Shown: in pieces, positions 6,529 to 10,722 of the stretch
Position numbering within the stretch: the first letter of the stretch is position 1
How the letters are laid out: every line of letters starts with the position of its first letter
From: Cellvibrionales bacterium UBA2511
GTDB taxonomy: Bacteria > Pseudomonadota > Gammaproteobacteria > Pseudomonadales > Porticoccaceae
Reading direction: 5' to 3'
DNA length: 10,722 nucleotides
Assembly: GCA_002341315.1 (NCBI GenBank)
Contig: DDNV01000049.1
Span: 751-11,472, forward strand
The notes under the pieces: model-generated
Database searches by the model: none
Told to the model about the DNA's origin: nothing
Seen by the model: the letters and a program-made list of their open reading frames with translations, nothing else
Translations under genes and position numbers: made by a program

Positions 6529-7182
6529 TCAATCACCGCGCCATGAGACAAAGTTGCTCAGCAGTTGCAGTCCGGTCGTATGACTTTTTTCCGGGTGAAA
6601 CTGCACGGCAAACAGGTTGTCGTGAACCAGCGCGGCGGCGAACTTGACCGAGTAATCACAGGTCGCGGCCACAAACTCTGGGCGGCTTTCGTCCACATAG
6701 TAGCTGTGAACAAAATAAAACCGGCTGTCCTGTTCAATGCCGTGCCACATGGGATGGTCGATGGTCTGGTGAACCCGGTCCCAACCCATGTGCGGAACCT
6801 TCAGTTTTTCACCGTTCTCATCCCGCAGATGGTGACCGAAAAAACGCACCTCACCCGGCAGGATGTTCAGGCAATCAACACCATTATTCTCTTCGCTATG
6901 CTCCAGCAGCGCCTGCATGCCGACACAGATTCCGAGCACGGGCTTTTCCTGGACGGCTTTTGCCACAAACCGGTCAAAACCCAGTCGCCGAATTTCGGCC
7001 ATGCAGTCGCGGATGGCGCCGACACCGGGGAAAACGATCCGGTCGGCGTCCTCGGCCTCTGTGATATCCGAGGTGATAATCACCTCGGCCCGCGGAGCCA
7101 CCAATTCAAGGGCCTTGGCAACGGAATGAAGGTTGCCCATGCCGTAATCCAGCACGGCAATACGGGTACGAAAATCTGTCAT
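6529..7182 (-). CDS. hisH: Imidazole glycerol phosphate synthase, glutamine amidotransferase subunit
   Basis: A class-I (triad) glutaminase subunit that releases ammonia for HisF, which makes imidazole glycerol phosphate and AICAR from PRFAR. The 217-residue protein carries [10 protein letters not shown] at the N-terminus, the PGVG oxyanion strand region (52-55), and the nucleophile Cys86 in [13 protein letters not shown] lies at 159-163, and AVQFHPEKS holds His196 and Glu198 of the triad. All catalytic residues are present. It begins 13 bases after hisB with a weak AGAG ribosome site, so coupling to hisB translation is likely. Its obligate partner HisF is not visible in the window. Confidence 0.97.
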   Translation of the reverse strand: MTDFRTRIAVLDYGMGNLHSVAKALELVAPRAEVIITSDITEAEDADRIVFPGVGAIRDCMAEIRRLGFDRFVAKAVQEKPVLGICVGMQALLEHSEENNGVDCLNILPGEVRFFGHHLRDENGEKLKVPHMGWDRVHQTIDHPMWHGIEQDSRFYFVHSYYVDESRPEFVAATCDYSVKFAAALVHDNLFAVQFHPEKSHTTGLQLLSNFVSWRGD

Positions 7183-7195
7183 AGACGGCTCTTTT

Positions 7196-7789
7196 TTACA
7201 GTGTGCCCTTGGTCGAAGGCATCACTCCGGCCATTCTGGGATCCATCTCAACCGCCATACGCACGGCGCGGCCAAAGGCCTTGAAGATGGTTTCAATCTG
7301 ATGGTGGGCGTTGTGACCGCGAAGGTTGTCGATGTGCAGGGTCACGCCCGCGTGGTTAACGAAGCCCTGAAAAAATTCGTAACTGAGGTCCACATCGAAA
7401 TCCCCCACTCGGGCGCGGGCAAAATCGACAAACATCTCCAGACCCGGGCGACCGGAGAAGTCCACCACGACTCTGGATAGCGCCTCGTCCAGTGGCACAT
7501 AGGCGTGGCCGTAGCGACGAATACCTTTCTTGTCACCCAGCGCCTGCTGGAATGCCTGCCCCAGGGTGATGCCGATGTCCTCCACCGTGTGGTGGTCATC
7601 GATGTGGGTATCCCCTTCGGCTGTTACCGTTATATCAATCAAACCGTGACGGGCAATCTGGTCCAGCATATGCTCGAGAAACGGGATGCCGGTGGCAAAA
7701 TTGACCTGCCCGGTTCCGTCGATGTTTACCTCAACGCTAATCTGGGTCTCCAGCGTATCGCGTTTGACTGTTGCTTTCCGTTCCGCCAT
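7196..7789 (-). CDS. hisB: Imidazoleglycerol-phosphate dehydratase (monofunctional)
   Basis: Dehydrates imidazole glycerol phosphate to imidazole acetol phosphate, using two manganese ions per site, in a 24-subunit cytoplasmic enzyme. Metal-binding signatures are [10 protein letters not shown] (62-71) and [10 protein letters not shown] (157-166), with [13 protein letters not shown] (37-49) between the repeats. It is the stand-alone dehydratase (197 residues), not the enterobacterial fusion with histidinol phosphatase. I chose the ATG at 7789, which gives [16 protein letters not shown] like Pseudomonas HisB and is preceded by GGAG six bases upstream. A further in-frame ATG at 7804 would add five residues but would absorb that ribosome site. 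It is the first gene of the hisBHA operon, divergent from the exported-protein/receptor unit. Confidence 0.97.
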   Translation of the reverse strand: MAERKATVKRDTLETQISVEVNIDGTGQVNFATGIPFLEHMLDQIARHGLIDITVTAEGDTHIDDHHTVEDIGITLGQAFQQALGDKKGIRRYGHAYVPLDEALSRVVVDFSGRPGLEMFVDFARARVGDFDVDLSYEFFQGFVNHAGVTLHIDNLRGHNAHHQIETIFKAFGRAVRMAVEMDPRMAGVMPSTKGTL

Positions 7790-7827
7790 CTGCGTCTCCA
7801 ACATGTGTCCCGTTATCGGGCCGCCCC

Positions 7828-7833
7828 ATTATA
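7828..7833 (-). promoter_or_regulatory. Likely -10 box of the hisBHA promoter
   Basis: On the minus strand the sequence reads TATAAT, a perfect sigma-70 -10 box, 38 bases upstream of the hisB ATG. The hexamer 17 bases further upstream is TGGAAG, only a partial -35 match, so strength or activator need is uncertain. No his-leader peptide with a histidine run and no attenuator is visible. Confidence 0.55.
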
Positions 7834-7872
7834 GAGCCCTCACCGCCACCCTTCCATAAGCAGGAGGAAGTC

Positions 7873-7900
7873 ATTACACTCACCCGCTGTTTATTACACT
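7873..7900. promoter_or_regulatory. Paired ATTACACT direct repeats in the divergent hisB / receptor region
   Basis: ATTACACT occurs at 7873-7880 and again at 7893-7900, exactly 20 bases apart, so both would lie on the same face of the helix. The flanking bases are also similar (TCATTACACT and TTATTACACT). The pair lies 17 bases before the ATG of the exported protein and upstream of the hisB -10 box. It could be an operator for the metal-uptake unit; no match to the classical palindromic Fur or Zur box was seen. Confidence 0.35.
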
Positions 7901-7916
7901 TATCTGCCTGACCTTT

Positions 7917-8195
7917 ATGCGCTTGCGAAGCCCCAACATTCTTCTCGTCTGCCTGTTGGCTGTCACTACCCTGTGGCTGAGCGAGACGGCGGCCGCCCAT
8001 GTGCATCTGGACAATCACACCGTCAGCTGTGAGATTCTCCACAGCGCCAGCGGTGGACTGGCCACCCTGCAAAGTCAGTCACCGGATTTTCTGTTACAGC
8101 TTGTCAATGCCGGCATCGTCGCGGCGCCGGCTTCGACCCACCTTCTCCAGCCCAGTGCACCGCGCAACAGTCGCGCCCCACCCGCCTATCACTGA
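7917..8195 (+). CDS. Small exported His/Cys protein (DUF2946-like), partner of the TonB receptor
   Basis: A 92-residue protein with a signal peptide: basic MRLR, hydrophobic core to about residue 21, likely cleavage after ETAAA (residue 27). The mature start has HVHLDNHTVSC (His28, His30, His34, Cys38), a plausible metal-binding cluster, and the C-terminus ends with a RAPP motif. Small proteins of this form (DUF2946-like: short, exported, His/Cys-rich, with R-[AG]-PP near the end) often precede TonB-dependent metal receptors; this assignment is from memory. The ribosome site is poor. No other in-frame ATG, GTG or TTG lies upstream before the TAA at 7857. The receptor follows after 52 bases on the same strand with no terminator between, so the pair is probably one transcript. 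A role in metal sensing, binding or regulation is inferred, not shown. Confidence 0.65.
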   Translation: MRLRSPNILLVCLLAVTTLWLSETAAAHVHLDNHTVSCEILHSASGGLATLQSQSPDFLLQLVNAGIVAAPASTHLLQPSAPRNSRAPPAYH

Positions 8196-8247
8196 ACACA
8201 CAATTCAAGCTCTGAATTTACCTGTTTAAGTTATAGGAATTGCACCC

Positions 8248-10269
8248 ATGAAAACGCCTTTTATGGTAGCGCTGGCCGTGTCCAGTCTGCCCTGTGTCGC
8301 TCTGGCACAAAGCCAGCACCACAACGAAATCAATGAAGTTATCATCTCCGCCTCCCCACTACAGGAGGACTCTGCCGGGATAAAACAGTCCGTCAGCGTT
8401 CTGTCGGGTGAGAACCTGCGCAACAAGGCCGCGGCAACCATCGGTGAATCCCTCAAGGATGAACTCGGCGTCACCAATCAGGGGTTTGGCCCCGGGGTTG
8501 GCAAACCCGTGATTCGCGGTCAGAGCGATAACCGTGTTCGCGTCCTCCAGGATGGCCTCAGCACCATGGATGCCTCTACCGTGAGTGGCGATCACGCAGT
8601 CACCACGGAAGCATTGCTGGCGGAACGTATCGAAATCCTGCGGGGGCCGGCCACACTGCGCTATGGCAGCGGGGCGGTCGGCGGCGTGGTCAATGTGATC
8701 GACAACCGGATTCCCGACCAAGTACCTGAGAAACTAAAAGGGGCCGTGGAATATCGCCATAACACCGCCAGCGATCAGGACAGCACTGTGTTCAAACTGG
8801 ACGGCGGCGCCGGCAGCTGGGCGTGGCATCTGGATGGCATTTACCGGGAAAGCAATGACCTCAAGGTTCAGGGTTATGCCCAGGAACCGGAACCCGGTGA
8901 AGAGCCCGAAAGCACCCGTGGCTATATCGAAAATACCGACACCCGGGCCGACGCATTCAGTGCAGGATTATCCTGGATAGGCGATGAAGGTTTTATCGGT
9001 ATGTCTTTCAGCCAGATCAACAATGAATACGGCATACCGCCGGGATCCCACGGGCATCACGAAGAAGATGACCACGATGACGATCACGACCATGACCATG
9101 AAGAAGAAGGCGAGCTGATTCGCATCGATATGAAGCAGACCCGAATCGACATGAAAGGCGAATGGGCAAACATCCTGCCCGGTATCGAACTGGGTCGCTT
9201 CCGTCTCGGCTATAACGACTATGAACACATCGAACTGGAGAGCGGCGAAAAAGGCACCAAATTCTTCAACGAAGCGTTTGAATTCAGAGGAGAACTGGTA
9301 CACAGAGAAATTGCTGGCTGGAAAGGCGCTTTCGGTACACAACTGGAAGGTCGCCGCTTCGGTGCCATCGGCGATGAAGCCTTCATTCCCAAGTCTGATA
9401 TCCGTCAGGGCGGCCTGTTCTGGGTCGGCGAAACCACCCACGGCCAATTCAGCCATGAACTCGGGGCACGCTTTGATCGGCAAACCGTAGACCCGGACAA
9501 CGGTTCCAAAATCGGCCACAACATTTATAGCCTGTCCGCAGGCAGCCTCTGGCAGGTGACCGACGAGCAGTCGTTGAGTCTGTCGCTGAGTCGCGCAGAG
9601 CGCGCGCCCGTCGTTGAGGAACTGTTGTCCAATGGTCCCCACTTCGCCAGCCAGAGCTTCGATATCGGCGATAGGGACCTCGATGAGGAAACCAGCCACA
9701 ATATTGAGCTGGGCTATCGTTACCAGGGGCCAGTTGATCTGAAACTGAGTATTTTCTACAACAAAATTGATGATTTTATCTTCAAGAAAAATACCGGTGA
9801 GGAAAACGAGGAAGAGGAGCTGGATATCTATCAGTTCCAGCAACAGGATGCCACCTTCAGGGGTGCCGAAGCCTCACTGGTCGTTCCATTCAAGGATAAC
9901 TGGCAGATGGAAATATTCGGTGATTACGTGCGTGCCAAGCTCGATAAAGGCGGTGATGTGCCAAGAATCCCGCCACTGCGTTATGGCATAGCACTGGATT
10001 ATCAGGCCTACAACTGGCACACCGGCTTCCGGCTCACGGACGTCAAGAAACAAAACCACGCCGGTGAATTTGAAGAGGACACCGACAGCTACACCCGCCT
10101 GGATGCTCACTTCAACTACCATGTGGATACTGCCGCCGGGGACTGGCTGTTTTTTGCCAAGGCCAACAACCTGCTGGATGAAGAAATCCGTAACTCCACG
10201 TCCTTTCTGCGGGAGTTCGCTCCCGAGGGACGCCTGAGTCTTGAGCTGGGGGTACGCTACAGCTTCTGA
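8248..10269 (+). CDS. TonB-dependent outer-membrane receptor, ZnuD-like (probable zinc uptake)
   Basis: A 673-residue outer-membrane beta-barrel receptor that would import a metal ion using TonB energy. A signal peptide ends at ALA (residue 20). A TonB box-like segment EVIISA (30-35) is followed by a plug domain (about 42-152) with VIRGQSDNRVRVLQDG (88-103), IEILRGPATLRYGSGAVGG (128-146) and VVNVID. The barrel runs to a C-terminal YSF ending with the Phe expected for outer-membrane insertion. After YGIPPGSHG comes a His/Asp/Glu-rich loop (268-287; DNA 9049-9108) with seven His, followed by IRIDMKQTRIDMKGEW. This is the hallmark arrangement of ZnuD, the zinc receptor of Neisseria and relatives. 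Acidic stretches at about 212-222 and near 515-525 are probably further outer loops. The TAGGAA ribosome site lies about 10 bases before the ATG. Zinc is the most likely substrate, but other divalent metals or haem cannot be excluded. Confidence 0.92.
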   Translation: MKTPFMVALAVSSLPCVALAQSQHHNEINEVIISASPLQEDSAGIKQSVSVLSGENLRNKAAATIGESLKDELGVTNQGFGPGVGKPVIRGQSDNRVRVLQDGLSTMDASTVSGDHAVTTEALLAERIEILRGPATLRYGSGAVGGVVNVIDNRIPDQVPEKLKGAVEYRHNTASDQDSTVFKLDGGAGSWAWHLDGIYRESNDLKVQGYAQEPEPGEEPESTRGYIENTDTRADAFSAGLSWIGDEGFIGMSFSQINNEYGIPPGSHGHHEEDDHDDDHDHDHEEEGELIRIDMKQTRIDMKGEWANILPGIELGRFRLGYNDYEHIELESGEKGTKFFNEAFEFRGELVHREIAGWKGAFGTQLEGRRFGAIGDEAFIPKSDIRQGGLFWVGETTHGQFSHELGARFDRQTVDPDNGSKIGHNIYSLSAGSLWQVTDEQSLSLSLSRAERAPVVEELLSNGPHFASQSFDIGDRDLDEETSHNIELGYRYQGPVDLKLSIFYNKIDDFIFKKNTGEENEEEELDIYQFQQQDATFRGAEASLVVPFKDNWQMEIFGDYVRAKLDKGGDVPRIPPLRYGIALDYQAYNWHTGFRLTDVKKQNHAGEFEEDTDSYTRLDAHFNYHVDTAAGDWLFFAKANNLLDEEIRNSTSFLREFAPEGRLSLELGVRYSF

Positions 10270-10310
10270 TCCGGCAGCGGCACCAACCCGTCGCGTACAG
10301 GTAAACAATC

Positions 10311-10352
10311 ACGGCCATTGCGAGTAACATAGTTGCCTGCAATGGCCGTTTT
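10311..10352 (+). terminator. Intrinsic terminator after the TonB receptor
   Basis: A perfect 11-base stem, ACGGCCATTGC (10311-10321) with GCAATGGCCGT (10339-10349), a 17-base loop and a short T-run to 10352. It lies 42 bases after the receptor stop and ends before the next gene, so the AsmA-family gene is probably transcribed separately. The loop is longer than usual, so efficiency is uncertain. Confidence 0.75.
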
Positions 10353-10378
10353 GCCTTTCCGGACAGAGAGAAATACCC

Positions 10379-10722
10379 ATGAAACTGCTAAGAATTATAT
10401 TGGTAATGTTACTGGTGTTGATGTTGGTTGTAGCCGGGGGCGTAACTTTTCTGCTATTTGGCGTCGACCCGAACACCTACAAACCCGAACTGGAAAAATT
10501 GGCCCGACAGAATGACCTCGAGCTGAAAATAGACGGCGACCTGAGCTGGTCGTTCTTTCCCAATCTGGCCGTTCAAGCGGGCAGCTCATCACTCACCGCC
10601 ACCAAAGAAGATACCGGAATACCCGATATAAAATTTCGGGAAGCCAGCCTGATTCTCGACTGGCGAGCACTGCTGACACGCACTGTCCGTCTGCAAGCGA
10701 TCACCATTGATGGTGCCGATAT
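10379..10722 (+). CDS. AsmA-family protein, 3' partial
   Basis: The first 114 residues of an AsmA-type envelope protein; the frame is open to the right edge. An N-terminal membrane anchor (about residues 4-27, MLLVLMLVVAGGVTFLL) is followed by FGVDPNTYKPELEKLARQ (28-44), LELKIDGDLSWSFFPNLAVQAG (47-68), an EASLILDWRALLTRTVRLQAI block (88-108) and the start of TIDGADI. This is the standard AsmA N-terminal pattern: an inner-membrane anchor with a periplasmic beta-groove of the bridge-like lipid-transfer type, linked to outer-membrane lipid homeostasis. The ATG has AGAGAG about 10 bases upstream. Full-length members are usually 600 or more residues, so most of the gene lies outside. In Pseudomonas an AsmA-like gene also lies near hisB, as I recall, suggesting old synteny. 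Confidence 0.9.
   Translation, partial: MKLLRIILVMLLVLMLVVAGGVTFLLFGVDPNTYKPELEKLARQNDLELKIDGDLSWSFFPNLAVQAGSSSLTATKEDTGIPDIKFREASLILDWRALLTRTVRLQAITIDGAD

Noticed and set aside
6565..7284. A 239-codon plus-strand open frame opposite hisH.
   Set aside because: The minus strand encodes HisH with all triad residues; the antisense frame has no motif or ribosome site and runs into hisB.
7862..7870. A strong ribosome-site-like AGGAGGAAG on the plus strand.
   Set aside because: No ATG, GTG or TTG follows at a usable distance; the only candidate (ATT at 7873) meets a stop after 12 codons.
7737..8072. A minus-strand frame of 111 codons overlapping the hisB start and the small exported protein.
   Set aside because: It conflicts with the well-supported hisB start and with the exported protein's signal peptide, and has no family features.
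7790..8247. A classical Zur or Fur operator upstream of the ZnuD-like receptor.
   Set aside because: I looked for the AT-rich palindromes in both gaps (7790-7916 and 8196-8247) and found none that match convincingly; only the ATTACACT direct repeats stand out.
8968..9843. A 291-codon open frame on the minus strand opposite the TonB receptor.
   Set aside because: It lies wholly inside a gene with a clear signal peptide, plug motifs and C-terminal Phe; its translation shows no recognisable domain and mirrors the GC-rich codon pattern of the sense strand.
1..10722. CRISPR arrays, tRNA or rRNA genes, and defence-system genes.
   Set aside because: No regularly spaced repeats, tRNA cloverleaf or rRNA segments were seen, and none of the recognised proteins belongs to a defence family.

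Overview
The window looks like chromosome of a gammaproteobacterium, probably a free-living aquatic or marine lineage related to the Pseudomonas/Marinobacter/Cellvibrio groups. This rests on the stand-alone 197-residue HisB with a very Pseudomonas-like N-terminus, the hisB-hisH-hisA order, the argD-argF pair, an AsmA-family protein beside the his genes, and a RAYT/REP element typical of gammaproteobacteria. This is inference; there is no rRNA or other phylogenetic marker in view. Most genes are GC-rich (a sampled hisA line is about 63% GC), except for one AT-rich block in the middle.

Layout. (1) 1-1877, plus strand: the 3' part of an acetylornithine aminotransferase gene (argD type) and a complete argF, 6 bases apart, forming an arginine-synthesis operon. 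(2) 1883-3401, minus strand: a small LRAT-domain (NlpC/P60 superfamily) protein ending 5 bases from argF, and glutamate racemase murI. (3) About 3443-4181: a complete RAYT (REP-associated tyrosine transposase) on the minus strand, bracketed by two perfect 30-base inverted REP copies with outward GTAG tetranucleotides, with a further palindrome outside each REP. (4) 4281-5622, plus strand: an AT-rich two-gene lipoprotein operon, an unrecognised lipoprotein followed by a FlgO-domain lipoprotein, closed by a strong intrinsic terminator. (5) 5711-7789, minus strand: hisB, hisH and hisA, without hisF following. (6) 7917-10269, plus strand, divergent from hisB: a 92-residue exported His/Cys protein and a ZnuD-like TonB-dependent receptor with a His/Asp-rich loop, closed by a terminator. 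(7) 10379-end, plus strand: the start of an AsmA-family protein, cut by the window edge.

How they fit. argD and argF supply consecutive parts of ornithine/citrulline synthesis. HisB, HisH and HisA are middle steps of histidine synthesis; HisH needs HisF, which is not in the window. The small exported protein and the receptor look like one zinc (or other metal) uptake unit. The region most worth a second look is 3.44-5.69 kb. It combines an apparently intact RAYT with recent-looking REPs and a low-GC lipoprotein pair whose two flanks carry the same 13-base unit (ATTAAAGGGGTCG), and it sits exactly where hisF would usually be found downstream of hisA.
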